Positions 35,045 through 48,979 of a stretch of DNA of 64,000 bases are shown piece by piece. Source of the DNA: Eutreptiella sp. 'Long Island Sound 2002' (taxonomy: Eukaryota > Euglenozoa > Euglenophyceae > Eutreptiales > Eutreptiaceae). A model generated the notes under the pieces. The model ran no database searches and had not been told where the DNA came from. It saw nothing but the letters and a program-made list of their open reading frames with translations. Position 1 is the stretch's first letter; every line of letters begins with the position of its first letter. The position numbers and the translations under genes are program-made. The stretch is taken from contig OZ038397.1 in assembly GCA_964036045.1 (NCBI GenBank), positions 22,722,032-22,786,031 of the forward strand, read 5' to 3'.

Positions 35045-36149
35045 TCTTTGATTCTGGTTTTCCACAATAGGAGAATTCCCGGATAAAAAAAAAAATTCTC
35101 CAATTCTGGTTTTCCACAAAACGAGAATTCTCCAGTTCCCGTTTTCCACAAAACGAGAATTCTCGGATAAAAAAAAAAAAAATTCTCCGATTCTGGTTTT
35201 CCAAACAACGAGAATTCTCCCGTTCCCGTTTTCGACAAAACGAGAATTCTCGGATAAAAAAAAAAAATTCTCCGATTCTGGTTTTCCACAATTAAAGAAC
35301 TCTCGGATAAAAAAAAATAAATCAAATTCTCCGATTCTGGTTTTCCACAATACGAGAATTCTCCCGTTCCCGTTTTCGACAAAACGGGAATTCTCGGATA
35401 AAAAAAAAAATTCTCCGATTCTGGTTTTCCACAATTAGAGAACTCTCGGATAAAAAAAAAAAATTCTCCGATTCTGGTTTTCTCACAATACGAGAATTCT
35501 CCCGTTCCCCTTTTCGACAAAACGAGAATTCTCGGATAAAAAAAAAAAAATCTCCGATTCCGGTTTTCCACCATACGAGGATTTTCGGATAAAAAAAAAA
35601 ATTCTCCAATTCTGGTTTTTCACACAACGAGAAATCTGCAATTCCCGTTTTCCACAAAACGAGAATTCTCGGATAAAAAAAAAAAAATTCTCCGCTTCTG
35701 GTTTTCCACAATACGAGAATTCTCCAGTTCCCGTTTTCCACAAAACAAGAATTCTCGGATAAAAAAAAAAAAAAATCTCCGATTCTGGTTTTCCACAAAA
35801 TGAGAATTCTCCAGTTCCCGTTTTCCACCAAACGAGAATTCTCCGTTTCCACAAAACGAGAATTCTCGGATGAAAAAAAAAAAAAAAAAAAATTCTCCGA
35901 TTCCGGTTTTCCACAAAACGAGAATTCTCCTGTTCCCGTTTTCCACAAAACGAGAATGCTCCGTTTCCACAAAACGAGAATTCTCGGATAAAAAAAAAAA
36001 TCTCCAATTCTGGTTTTCACAAAACTAGAATTCTCGGATAAAAAAACAAAAAAAAAAAAAAAACTCTCCGATTCTGGTTTTCCACAAAACGAGAATTCTC
36101 CCGTTCCAATTTTCCACAACACGAGAATTCTCGGATAAAAAAAAAAAAT

Positions 36150-37690
36150 TCTCCGATTCCGGTTTTCCACAATACAAGAATTCTCGGATAAAAAAAAAAA
36201 AGTCTCCAATTCTGGTTTTTCACAAAACGAGAATTCTCCAGTTCCCGTTTTCCACAAAACGAGAATTCTCTAGTTCCCGTTTTCCACAAAACGAGAATTC
36301 CCGGATAAAAAAAAAAAAGAAAAAAAAAATTCTCCGATTCTGGTTTTCCACAATACGAGAATTCTCCAGCTCCCGTTTTCCACAAACGAGAATTCTCGGA
36401 TAAAAAAAAAAAAAATCTCCGATTCTGGTTTTCCACAAAGCGAGAATTCTCCAGTTCCCGTTTTCCACCAAACGAGAATTCTCGTTTCAACAAAACGAGA
36501 ATTGTCGGATGAAAAAAAAAAATTGTCCAATTCTGGTTTTTCACAAAACGAGAATTCTCTGGTTCCCGTTTTCCACAAAACGAGAATTCTCGGATAAAAA
36601 AAAAAAAAACTCTCCGATTCTGGTTTTCCACAAAACGAGAATCCCCCCGTTCCCATTTTCCACAACACGAGAATTCTCGGATTAAAAAAAAAAAAAATTC
36701 TCCGATTCTGGTTTTCCACAATACGAAAATTCTCGGATAAAAAAAAAAAATTCTCCGATTCTAGTTTTCCACAATACGAGAATTCTCAGATAAAAAAAAA
36801 AAAATTCTCCATTTCTGGTTTTCCACAAAACGAGAATTCTTGGATAAAAAAAAACAAAAATTCTGTGATTCTGGTTTTCCACAATAGGAGAATTCTCGGA
36901 TAAAAAAAAAAACAAAAAAATCTCCGATTCTGGTTTTCCAAACAACGAGAATTCTCCCGTTCCCGTTTTCGACAAAACGAGAATTCTCGGATAAAAAAAA
37001 AAAATAAAAAAAAAATTCTCCAATTCTGGTTTTCCACAAAACGAGAATTCTCGGATAAAAAAAAATTTCTCCGATTCTGGTTTTCTCACAATACCAGAAT
37101 TCTCCCGTTCCCGTTTTCCACAAAACGAGAATTCTCGTATAAAAAAAAAAAATCTCCGATTGTGGTTTTCCACAATACGAGAATTTTCGGATAAAAAAAA
37201 AATTCTCCAATTCTGGTTTTTCACACAACGAGAATTCTCCAGTTCCCGTTTTCCACAAAACGAGAATTCTCGGATAAAAAAAAAAAAAAAATCTCCGATT
37301 CTGGTTTTCCACAATACGAGAATTCTCCAGTTCCCGTTTTCAACAAAACGAGAATTCTCGGATAAAAAAAAAAAAATCTCCGATTCTGGTTTTCCACAAA
37401 ATGAGAATTCTCCAGTTCCCGTTTTCCACCAAACGAGAATTCTCCGTTTCCACCAAACGAGAATTCTCGGATGAAAGAAAAAAAAAACAACAAAATATTC
37501 TCCGATTCCGGTTTTCCACAAAACGAGAGTTCTCCAGTTCCCGTTTTCCACAAAACGAGAATGCTCCGTTTCCACAAAACGAGAATTCTCGGATAAAAAA
37601 AAAAAAAAAAACTCTCCGATTCTGGTTCTCCACAAAACGAGCATTCTCCCGTTCCAATTTTCCACAACACGAGAATTCTCGGATAAAAAA
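36150..37690. repeat. ~1.52-kb tandem HOR, copy 1
   Basis: Begins at a CCGATTCCGG monomer with CACAATACAAG. Shared markers with the next copy: AGTCTCCAATTC linker, CAGCTCCCG monomer, TTTCAACAAAACGAG, CTCCATTTCTGG (about 36809 and 38330), TTCTGTGATTCTGG, and TTTTCTCACAATACCAG. Offsets are 1519-1537. A partial third copy lies at about 40640-42045. Confidence 0.82.
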
Positions 37691-39205
37691 AAAAATTCTC
37701 CGATTCCGGTTTTCCACAATACAAGAATTCTCGGATAAAAAAAAAAAAGTCTCCAATTCTGGTTTTTCACAAAACGAGAATTCTCCAGTTCCCGTTTTCC
37801 ACAAAACGAGAATTCCCGGATAAAAAAAAAAAAGAAAAAAAAATTCTCCGATTCTGGTTTTCCACAATACGAGAATTCTCCAGCTCCCGTTTTCCACAAA
37901 ACGAGAATTCTCGGATAAAAAAAAAAAAATCTCCGATTCTGGTTTTCCACAAAATGAGAATTCTCCAGTTCCCGTTTTCCACCAAACGAGAATTCTCGTT
38001 TCAACAAAACGAGAATTGTCGGATGAAAAAAAAAAATTGTCCAATTCTGGTTTTTCACAAAACGAGAATTCTCTGGTTCCCGTTTTCCACAAAACGAGAA
38101 TTCTCGGATAAAAAAAAAAAAAAACTCTCCGATTCTGGTTTTCCACAAAACGAGAATCCCCCCGTTCCCATTTTCCACAACACGAGAATTCTCGGATTAA
38201 AAAAAAAAAAATTCTCCGATTCTGGTTTTCCACAATACGAGGATTCTCGGATAAAAAAAAAAAATTCTCCGATTCTAGTTTTCCACAATACGAGAATTCT
38301 CAGATAAAAAAAAAAAAAAATTCTCCATTTCTGGTTTTCCACAAAACGAGAATTCTTGGATAAAAAAAAACAAAAATTCTGTGATTCTGGTTTTCCACAA
38401 TAGGAGAATTCTCGGATAAAAAAAAAAACAAAAAAATCTCCGATTCTGGTTTTCCAAACAACGAGAATTCTCCCGTTCCCGTTTTCGACAAAACGAGAAT
38501 TCTCGGATAAAAAAAAAAAAATAAAAAAAAAATTCTCCAATTCTGGTTTTCCACAAAACGAGAATTCTCGGATAAAAAAAAAATTTCTCCGATTCTGGTT
38601 TTCTCACAATACCAGAATTCTCCCGTTCCCGTTTTCCACAAAACGAGAATTCTCGTATAAAAAAAAAAAAATCTCCGATTGTGGTTTTCCACAATACGAG
38701 AATTTTCGGATAAAAAAAAAATTCTCCAATTCTGGTTTTTCACACAACGAGAATTCTCCAGTTCCCGTTTTCCACAAAACGAGAATTCTCGGATAAAAAA
38801 AAAAAAAATTCTCCGATTCTGGTTTTCCACAATACGAGAATTCTCCAGTTCCCGTTTTCAACAAAACGAGAATTCTCGGATAAAAAAAAAAAAAATCTCC
38901 GATTCTGGTTTTCCACAAAATGAGAATTCTCCAGTTCCCGTTTTCCACCAAACGAGAATTCTCCGTTTCCACCAAACGAGAATTCTCGGATGAAAGAAAA
39001 AAAAAACAACAAAATATTCTCCGATTCCGGTTTTCCACAAAACGAGAGTTCTCCAGTTCCCGTTTTCCACAAAACGAGAATGCTCCGTTTCCACAAAACG
39101 AGAATTCTCGGATAAAAAAAAAAAAAAAAACTCTCCGATTCTGGTTCTCCACAAAACGAGCATTCTCCCGTTCCAATTTTCCACAACACGAGAATTCTCG
39201 GATAA
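37691..39205. repeat. ~1.52-kb tandem HOR, copy 2
   Basis: Same marker order as copy 1. Its right end carries the GAAAGAAAAAAAACAACAAAATATTC linker variant at about 38993, matching about 37474 in copy 1. Confidence 0.82.
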
Positions 39206-40080
39206 AAAAAAAAAAAATTCTCCGATTCTGGTTTTCCACAATACGAGAATTCTCGGATAAAAAAAAAAAATTCTCCAATTCTGGTTTTTCACAAAACGGG
39301 AATTCTCCAGTTCCCGTTTCCCACAAAACGAGAATTCTCGGATAAAAAAAAAAAAAAGGAAAAAAAAATTCTCCGATTCTGGTTTTCCACAATACGAGAA
39401 TTCTCCAGTTCCCGTTTTCCACAAAACGAGAATTCTCGGATAAAAAAAAAAAAAATCTCCGATTCTGGTTTTCCACAAAATGAGAATTCTCCAGTTCCCG
39501 TTCTCCACCAAACGAGAATTCTCCGTTTCCACAAAACGAGAATTCTCGGATGAAAAAAAAAAAACAAAAAATTCTCCAATTCTGGTTTTTCACAAAACGA
39601 GAATTCTCTGGTTCCCGTTTTCCACAAAACGAGAATTCTCGGATAAAAAAAAAAACAACTCTCCGATTCTGGTTTTCCACAAAACGAGAATTCCCCCGTT
39701 CCCATTTTCCACAACAGGAGAATTCTCGGATAAAAAAAAAAAAATTCTCCGATTCTGGTTTTCCACAATACGAGAATTCTCGGATAAAAAAAAAAAAAAA
39801 TTCCCCAATTCTGGTTTTCCACAAAACGAGAATTCTCGGATAAAAAAAAAAAAAATTCTCCAATTCTGGTTTTTCACAAAACGAGAATTCTCCAGTTCCC
39901 GTTTTCCACAAAACGAGAATTCTCGGATAAAAAAAAAAAAAAATTCTCCGATTCTGGTTTTCCACAATACGAGAATTGTCCCGTTCCCGTTTTCGACAAA
40001 ACGAGAATTCTCGGATAAAAAAAAAAGAAAAAAAAATTCTCCGATTCTGGTTTTCCACAATACGAGAACTCTCGGATAAA
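39206..40080. repeat. ~0.87-kb segment repeated at 42046-42945
   Basis: Matches the segment 2.83 kb downstream by the CCCGTTTCCCACAAAACGAG monomer (about 39313 and 42137), the CCCGTTCTCCACC cassette (39497 and 42322), the AACAACTCTCC linker and CCACAACAGGAG. Confidence 0.8.
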
Positions 40081-40639
40081 AAAAAAAAATTCTCCAATTC
40101 TGGTTTTTCACAAAACGAGAATTCTCCAGTTCCCGTTTTCCACAAAACAAGAATTCTCGGATAAAAAAAAAGAAAATAATCCGCTTCTGGTTTTCCACAA
40201 TACGAGAATTCTCCAGTTCCCGTTTTCCACAAAACAAGAATTCTCGGATAAAAAAAAAAAAATCTCCGATTCTGGTTTTCCACAAAATGAGAATTCTCCA
40301 GTTCCCGTTTTCCACCAAACGAGAATTCTCCGTTTCCACAAAACGAGAATTCTCGGATGAAAAAAAAAAAAAACAAAAAATTCTCCGATTCCGGTTTTCC
40401 ACAAAACGAGAATTCTCCTGTTCCCGTTTTCCACAAAACGAGAATGCTCCGTTTCCACAAAACGAGAATTCTCGGATAAAAAAAAAAAATCTCCAATTCT
40501 GGTTTTCACAAAACTAGAATTCTCGGATAAAAAAACAAAAAAAAAAAAACTCTCCGATTCTGGTTTTCCACAAAACGAGAATTCTCCCGTTCCAATTTTC
40601 CACAACACGAGAATTCTCGGATAAAAAAAAAAAATTCTC

Positions 40640-42045
40640 CGATTCCGGTTTTCCACAATACAAGAATTCTCGGATAAAAAAAAAAAATTCTCCGATTCTG
40701 GTTTTCCACAATACGAGAATTCTCCAGCTCCCATTTTCCACAAAACGAGAATTCTCGGATAAAAAAAAAAATCTCCGATTCTGGTTTTCCACAAAATGAG
40801 AATTCTCCAGTTCCCGTTTTCCACCAAACGAGAATTCTCGTTTCAACAAAACGAGAATTGTCGGATGAAAAAAAAAAATTGTCCAATTCTGGTTTTTCAC
40901 AAAACGAGAATTCTCTGGTTCCCGTTTTCCACAAAACGAGAATTCTCGGATTAAAAAAAAAAAAAAACTCTCCGATTCTGGTTTTCCACAAAACGAGAAT
41001 CCCCCCGTTCCCATTTTCCACAACACGAGAATTCTCGGATTAAAAAAAAAAAAATTCTCCGATTCTGGTTTTCCACAATACGAAAATTCTCGGATAAAAA
41101 AAAAAATTCTCCGATTCTAGTTTTCCACAATACGAGAATTCTCAGATAAAAAAAAAAATTCTCCATTTCTGGTTTTCCACAAAACGAGAATTCTTGGATA
41201 AAAAAAAAACAAAAATTCTGTGATTCTGGTTTTCCACAATAGGAGAATTCTCGGATAAAAAAAAAACAAAAAAATCTCCGATTCTGGTTTTCCAAACAAC
41301 GAGAATTCTCCCGTTCCCGTTTTCGACAAAACGAGAATTCTCGGATAAAAAAAAAATAAAAAAAAATTCTCCAATTCTGGTTTTCCACAAAACGAGAATT
41401 CTCGGATAAAAAAAAATTTCTCCGATTCTGGTTTTCTCACAATACCAGAATTCTCCCGTTCCCGTTTTCCACAAAACGAGAATTCTCGTATAAAAAAAAA
41501 AAAATCTCCGATTGTGGTTTTCCACAATACGAGAATTTTCGGATAAAAAAAAAAATTCTCCAATTCTGGTTTTTCACACAACGAGAATTCTCCAGTTCCC
41601 GTTTTCCACAAAACGAGAATTCTCGGATAAAAAAAAAAAAATTCTCCGATTCTGGTTTTCCACAATACGAGAATTCTCCAGTTCCCGTTTTCAACAAAAC
41701 GAGAATTCTCGGATAAAAAAAAAAAAAATCTCCGATTCTGGTTTTCCACAAAATGAGAATTCTCCAGTTCCCGTTTTCCACCAAACGAGAATTCTCCGTT
41801 TCCACCAAACGAGAATTCTCGGATGAAAGAAAAAAAAAAAACAAAATATTCTCCGATTCCGGTTTTCCACAAAACGAGAGTTCTCCAGTTCCCGTTTTCC
41901 ACAAAACGAGAATGCTCCGTTTCCACAAAACGAGAATTCTCGGATAAAAAAAAAAAAACTCTCCGATTCTGGTTCTCCACAAAACGAGCATTCTCCCGTT
42001 CCAATTTTCCACAACACGAGAATTCTCGGATAAAAAAAAAAAAAT
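40640..42045. repeat. ~1.4-kb partial third copy of the 1.52-kb HOR
   Basis: Carries the CAGCTCCC, TTTCAACAAAACGAG, CTCCATTTCTGG (41161), TTCTGTGATTCTGG and TTTTCTCACAATACCAG markers in the same order as 36150-39205. It lacks the AGTCTCCAATTC unit at its left end. Confidence 0.8.
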
Positions 42046-42945
42046 TCTCCGATTCTGGTTTTCCACAATACGAGAATTCTCGGATAAAAAAAAAAATTCT
42101 CCAATTCTGGTTTTTCACAAAACGAGAACTCTCCAGTTCCCGTTTCCCACAAAACGAGAATTCTCGGATAAAAAAAAAAAAAAGAAAAAAAAATTCTCCG
42201 ATTCTGGTTTTCCACAATACGAGAATTCTCCAGTTCCCGTTTTCCACAAAACGAGAATTCTCGGATAAAAAAAAAAAAAATCTCCGATTCTGGTTTTCCA
42301 CAAAATGAGAATTCTCCAGTTCCCGTTCTCCACCAAACGAGAATTCTCCGTTTCCACAAAACGAGAATTCTCGGATGAAAAAAAAAAAAAACAAAAAATT
42401 CTCCAATTCTGGTTTTTCACAAAACGAGAATTCTCTGGTTCCCGTTTTCCACAAAACGAGAATTCTCGGATAAAAAAAAAAAACAACTCTCCGATTCTGG
42501 TTTTCCACAAAACGAGAATTCCCCCGTTCCCATTTTCCACAACAGGAGAATTCTCGGATAAAAAAAAAAAATCTCCGATTCTGGTTTTCCACAATACGAG
42601 AATTCTCGGATAAAAAAAAAAATTATCCAATTCTGGTTTTCCACAAAACGAGAATTCTCGGATAAAAAAAAAAAAAATTCTTTGATTCTGGTTTTCCACA
42701 ATAGGAGAATTCTCGGATAAAAAAAAAAAAATTCTCCAATTCTGGTTTTTCACAAAACGAGAATTCTCCAGTTCCCGTTTTCCACAAAACGAGAATTCTC
42801 GGATAAAAAAAAAAAAAATTCTCCGATTCTGGTTTTCCACAATGGGAGAATTGTCCCGTTCCCGTTTTCGACAAAACGAGAATTCTCGGATAAAAAAAAA
42901 AGAAAAAAAAAATTCTCCGATTCTGGTTTTCCACAATACGAGAAC
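42046..42945. repeat. ~0.9-kb repeat of 39206-40080
   Basis: Follows the third 1.52-kb copy just as 39206-40080 follows the second, so a block of about 2.83 kb has been duplicated as a unit. It has extra variants such as CACAATGGGAGAATTG near 42840. Confidence 0.8.
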
Positions 42946-43518
42946 TCTCGGATGAAAAAAAAAAATTCTCCAATTCTGGTTTTTCACAAAACGAGAATTC
43001 TCCCGTTCCAGTTTTCCAAAAAACGAGAATTCTCGGATTAAAAAAAAAAAAAAATCCTCCGATTCTGGTTTTCCACAATACGAGAATTCTCCAGTTCCCG
43101 TTTTCCACAAAACGAGAATTCTCGGATAAAAAAGAAAAAAAAATTCTCCGATTCTGGTTTTCCACAATACGAGAATTCTCTAGTTCCCGTCTTCCACAAA
43201 ACGAGAATTCTCGGATAAAAAAAAAAAAAATTCTCCGATTCTGGTTTTCCACAATACGAGAACTCTCGGATAAAAAAAAAAAATTTCTCCAATTCTGGTT
43301 TTTCACAAAACGAGAATTCTCCAGTTCCCGTTTTCCACAAAACGAGAATTCTCGGATAAAAAAGAAAAAAAAATTCTCCGATTCTGGTTTTCCACAATAC
43401 GAGAATTCTCCCGTTCCCGTTTTCCACAAAACGAGAATTCTCGGATTAAAGAAAAAAAAAAATTCTCCGATTCTGGTTTTCCACAATACGAGAACTCTCG
43501 GATAAAAAAAAAAAAAAA

Positions 43519-43917
43519 TCTCCAATTCTGGTTTTTCACACAACGAGAATTCTCCAGTTCCCGTTTTCCACAAAACGAGAATTCTCGGATAAAAAAAAAA
43601 AATTCTCCGATTCTGGTTTTCCACAATACGAGAATTCTCCAGTTCCCGTTTTCCACAAAACGAGAATTCTCGGATAAAAAAAAAAAAAATCTCCGATTCT
43701 GGTTTTCCACAAAATGAGAATTCTCCAGTTCCCGTTTTCCACCAAACGAGAATTCTCCGTTTCCACAAAACGAGAATTCTCGGATGAAAGAAAAAAAAAA
43801 CAAAATATTCTCCGATTCCGGTTTTCCACAAAACGAGAGTTCTCCAGTTCCCGTTTTCCACAGAATGAGAATGCTCCGTTTCCACAAAACGAGAATTCTC
43901 GGATAAAAAAAAAAAAA
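43519..43917. repeat. 399-bp tandem duplication, copy 1
   Basis: Begins at TCTCCAATTCTGG-TTTTTCACACAACGAG and ends after the CACAGAATGAG, GAATGCTCC short-monomer cassette. Every marker I checked has a partner exactly 399 bp later. Confidence 0.88.
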
Positions 43918-44316
43918 TCTCCAATTCTGGTTTTTCACACAACGAGAATTCTCCAGTTCCCGTTTTCCACAAAACGAGAATTCTCGGATAAAAAAAAAAA
44001 ATTCTCCGATTCTGGTTTTCCACAATACGAGAATTCTCCAGTTCCCGTTTTCCACAAAACGAGAATTCTCGGATAAAAAAAAAAAAAATCTCCGATTCTG
44101 GTTTTCCACAAAATGAGAATTCTCCAGTTCCCGTTTTCCACCAAACGAGAATTCTCCGTTTCCACAAAACGAGAATTCTCGGATGAAAGAAAAAAAAAAC
44201 AAAATATTCTCCGATTCCGGTTTTCCACAAAACGAGAGTTCTCCAGTTCCCGTTTTCCACAGAATGAGAATGCTCCGTTTCCACAAAACGAGAATTCTCG
44301 GATAAAAAAAAAAAAA
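43918..44316. repeat. 399-bp tandem duplication, copy 2
   Basis: Repeats 43519-43917, including the rare CACAGAATGAG change (43861 and 44260). The low divergence suggests a recent event. Confidence 0.88.
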
Positions 44317-45060
44317 AAACTCTCCGATTCTGGTTCTCCACAAAACGAGAATTCTCCCGTTCCAATTTTCCACAACACGAGAATTCTCGGATAAAAAAAA
44401 AAAAATTCTCCGATTCTGGTTTTCCACAATACGAGAATTCTCGGATAAAAAAAAAAAAATTCTCCAATTCTGGTTTTTCACAAAACGAGAATTCTCCAGT
44501 TCCCGTTTTCCACAAAACGAGAATTCTTGGATAAAAAAAAAAAAAAAGAAAAAAAAATTCTCCAGTTCCCGTTTTCCACAAAACGGGAATTCTCGGATAA
44601 AAAAAAAAAATCTCCGATTCTGGTTTTCCACAATAGAAGAATTCTCGGATAAAAAAAAAAATTCTCCAATTCTGGTTTTTCACAAAACGAGAATTCTCCA
44701 GTTCCCGTTTTCCACAAAACGAGAATTCTCGGATAAAAAAAAAAAAAAATTCTCCGATTCTGGTTTTCCACAATACGAGAATTCTCCCGTTCCCGTTTTC
44801 GACAAAACGAGAATTCTCGGATAAAAAAAAAAGAAAAAAAAATTCTCCGATTCTGGTTTTCCACAATACGAGAACTCTCGGATAAAAAAAAAAATTCTCC
44901 AATTCTGGTTTTTCACAAAACGAGAATTCTCCCGTTCCTGTTTTCCAAAAAACGAGAATTCTCGGATTAAAAAAAAAAAAAAAGAACAAAAAATCTCCGA
45001 TTCTGGTTTTCCACAATACGAGAATTCTCCAGTTCCCGTTTTCCACAAAACGAGAATTCT

Positions 45061-45240
45061 CCGATAAAAAAGAAAAAAAAAATTCTCCGATTCTGGTTTT
45101 CCACAATACGAGAATTCTCCCGTTCCCGTTTTCCACAAAACGAGAATTCTCCGATAAAAAAGAAAAAAAAAATTCTCCGATTCTGGTTTTCCACAATACG
45201 AGAATTCTCCCGTTCCCGTTTTCCACAAAATGAGAATTCT
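45061..45240. repeat. Two-copy 90-bp local tandem repeat
   Basis: CCGATAAAAAAGAAAAAAAA linker plus CTGG/AATACGAG and CCCG monomers, repeated at 45061 and 45151 (offset 90). It uses the rare CTCCGAT form of the linker. Confidence 0.8.
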
Positions 45241-48200
45241 CCAGTTCCCGTTTTCCACCAAACGAGAATTCTCCGTTTCCACAAAACGAGAATTCTCGGA
45301 TGAAAGAAAAAAAAAACAAAATATTCTCCGATTCCGGTTTTCCACAAAACGAGAGTTCTCCAGTTCCCGTTTTCCACAGAATGAGAATGCTCCGTTTCCA
45401 CAAAACGAGAATTCTCGGATAAAAAAAAAAAATCTCCAATTCTGGTTTTTCACAAAACGAGAATTCTCGGATAAAAAAAAAAAAAAACTCTCCGATTCTG
45501 GTTCTCCACAAAACGAGAATTCTCCCGTTCCAATTTTCCACAACACGAGAATTCTCGGATAAAAAAAAAAAAATTCTCCGATTCTGGTTTTCCACAATAC
45601 GAGAATTCTCGGATAAAAAAAAAAAATTCTCCAATTCTGGTTTTTCACAAAACGAGAATTCTCCAGTTCCCGTTTTCCACAAAACGAGAATTCTCGGATA
45701 AAAAAAAAAAAAAAAGAAAAAAAAATTCTCCAATTCTGGTTTTCCACAAAACGAGAATTCTCGGATAAAAAAAAAAATTCTTTGATTCTGGTTTTCCACA
45801 ATAGAAGAATTCTCGGATAAAAAAAAAAATTCTCCAATTCTGGTTTTTCACAAAACGAGAATTCTCCAGTTCCCGTTTTCCACAAAACGAGAATTCTCGG
45901 ATAAAAAAAAAAAAAAATTCTCCGATTCTGGTTTTCCACAATACGAGAATTCTCCCGTTCCCGTTTTCGACAAAACGAGAATTCTCGGATAAAAAAAAAA
46001 GAAAAAAAAATTCTCCGATTCTGGTTTTCCACAATACGAGAACTCTCGGATAAAAAAAAAAATTCTCCAATTCTGGTTTTTCACAAAACGAGAATTCTCC
46101 CGTTCCTGTTTTCCAAAAAACGAGAATTCTCGGATTAAAAAAAAAAAAAAAGAACAAAAAATCTCCGATTCTGGTTTTCCACAATACGAGAATTCTCCAG
46201 TTCCCGTTTTCCACAAAACGAGAATTCTCCGATAAAAAAGAAAAAAAAAATTCTCCGATTCTGGTTTTCCACAATACGAGAATTCTCCCGTTCCCGTTTT
46301 CCACAAAACGAGAATTCTCGGATTAAAAAAAAAAAAAAAATTCTCCGATTCTGGTTTTCCACAACACGAGAACTCTCGGATAAAAAAAAAAAATTCTCCA
46401 ATTCTGGTTTTTCACAAAACGAGAATTCTCCCGTTCCCGTTTTCCAAAAAACGAGAATTCTCGGATTAAAAAAAAAAAAAAAAATCCTCCGATTCTGGTT
46501 TTCCACAATACGAGAATTCTCCAGTTCCCGTTTTCCACAAAACGAGAATTCTCGGATAAAAAAGAAAAAAAAAATTCTCCGATTCTGGTTTTCCACAATA
46601 CGAGAATTCTCCAGTTCCTGTTTTCCACAAAACGAGAATTCTCGGATTAAAAAAAAAAAAATTCTCCGATTCTGGTTTTCCACAATACGAGAACTCTCGG
46701 ATAAAAAAAAAAAAAATCTCCAATTCTGGTTTTTCACACAACGAGAATTCTCCAGTTCCCGTTTTCCACAAAACGAGAATTCTCGGATAAAAAAAAAAAA
46801 AAATTCTCCGATTCTCGTTTTCCACAATACGGGAATTCTCCAGTTCCCGTTTTCCACAAAACGAGAATTCTCGGATAAAAACAAAAAAAAAATCTCCGAT
46901 TCTGGTTTTCCACAAAATGAGAATTCTCCAGTTCCCGTTTTCCACCAAACGAGAATTCTCCGTTTCCACAAAACGAGAATTCTCGGATGAAAGAAAAAAA
47001 CAAAAACAAAATATTCCCCGATTCCGGTTTTCCACAAAACGAGAGTTCTCCAGTTCCCGTTTTCCACAAAATGAGAATGCTCCGTTTCCACATAACGAGA
47101 ATTCTCGGATAAAAAAAAAAAAATCTCCAATTCTGGTTTTTCACAAAACGAGAATTCTCGGATAAAAAAAAAAAAAAACTCTCCGATTCTGGTTCTCCAC
47201 AAAACGAGAATTCTCCCGTTCCAATTTTCCACAACACGAGAATTCTCGGATAAAAAAAAAAATTCTCCGATTCTGGTTTTCCACAATACGAGAATTCTCG
47301 GATAAAAAAAAAAAATTCTCCAATTCTGGTTTTTCACAAAACGAGAATTCTCCAGTTCCCGTTTTCCACAAAACGAGAATTCTCGGATAAAAAAAAGAAA
47401 AAGAAAAAAAAATTCTCCGATTCTGGTTTTCCACAATACGAGAATTCTCCAGCTCCCGTTTTCCACAAAACGAGAATTCTCGGATAAAAAAAAAAAACTC
47501 AGATTCTGGTTTTCCACAAAATGAGAATTCTCCAGTTCCCGTTCTCCACCAAACGAGAATTCTCCGTTTCCACAAAACGAGAATTCTCGGATGAAAAAAA
47601 AAAACAAAAAATTCTCCAATTCTGGTTTTTCACAAAACGAGAATTCTCCGGTTCCCGTTTTCCACAAAACGAGAATTCTCGGATAAAAAAAAAAACAACT
47701 CTCCAATTCTGGTTTTCCACAATACGAGAATTCTCCCGTTCCCGTTTTCGACAAAACGGGAATTCTCGGATAAAAAAAAAAAATTCTCCGATTCTGGTTT
47801 TCCACAATTAGAGAACTCTCGGATAAAAAAAAAAATTCTCCGATTCTGGTTTTCTCACAATACGAGAATTCTCCCGTTCCCGTTTTCCACAAAACGAGAA
47901 TTCTCGGATAAAAAAAAAAAAAAATCTCCGATTCCGGTTTTCCACAATACGAGGATTTTCGGATAAAAAAAAAAATTCTCCAATTCTGGTTTTTCACACA
48001 ACGAGAAATCTGCAGTTCCCGTTTTCCACAAAACGAGAATTCTCGGATAAAAAAAAAAAATTCTCTGCTTCTGGTTTTCCACAATACGAGAATTCTCCAG
48101 TTCCCGTTTTCCACAAAACAAGAATTCTCGGATAAAAAAAAAAAAAATTCTCCGATTACGGTTTTCCACGAAACGAGAATTCTCCAGTTCCCGTTTTCCA

Positions 48201-48979
48201 CAAAACGAGAATGCTCCGTTTCCACAAAACGAGAATTCTCGGATAAAAAAAAAATTCTCCAATTCTGGTTTTCACAAAACGAGAATTCTCGGATAAAAAA
48301 ACAAAAAAAAAAAAAACTCTCCGATTCTGGTTTTCCACAAAACGAGAATTCTCCTGTTCCAATTTTCCACAACACGAGAATTCTCGGATAAAAAAAAAAA
48401 AAAAATTCTCCGATTCTGGTTTTCCACAATGCGAGAATTCTCCAGTTCCCGTTTTCAACAAAACGAGAATTCTCGGATAAAAAAAAAAAAAATCTCCGAT
48501 TCTGGTTTTCCACAAAATGAGAATTCTCCAGTTCCCGTTTTCCACCAAACGAGAATTCTCCGTTTCCACAAAACGAGAATTCTCGGATGAAAGAAAAAAA
48601 AACAAAATATTCTCCGATTCCGGTTTTCCACAAAACGAGAGTTCTCCAGTTCCCGTTTTCCACAAAACGAGAATGCTCCGTTTCCACAAAACGAGAATTC
48701 TCGGATAAAAAAAAAAAATCTCCAATTCTGGTTTTTCACAAAACGAGAATTCTCGGATAAAAAAAAAAAAAATTCTCCGATTCTGGTTCTCCACAAAACG
48801 AGAATTCTCCCGTTCCAATTTTCCACAATACGAGAATTCTCCAGTTCCCGTTTTCAACAAAACGAGAATTCTCGGATAAAAAAAAAAAAATCTCCGATTC
48901 TGGTTTTCCACAAAATGAGAATTCTCCAGTTCCCGTTTTCCACCAAACGAGAATTCTCGTTTCAACAAAACGAGAATTC

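Noticed and set aside
35371-35390. Possible CENP-B box (TTCG then CGGG)
   Set aside because: TTCG at 35375-35378 and CGGG at 35385-35388 are separated by six bases; the box needs seven. Most monomers have TTCC instead of TTCG. This is a near miss only.
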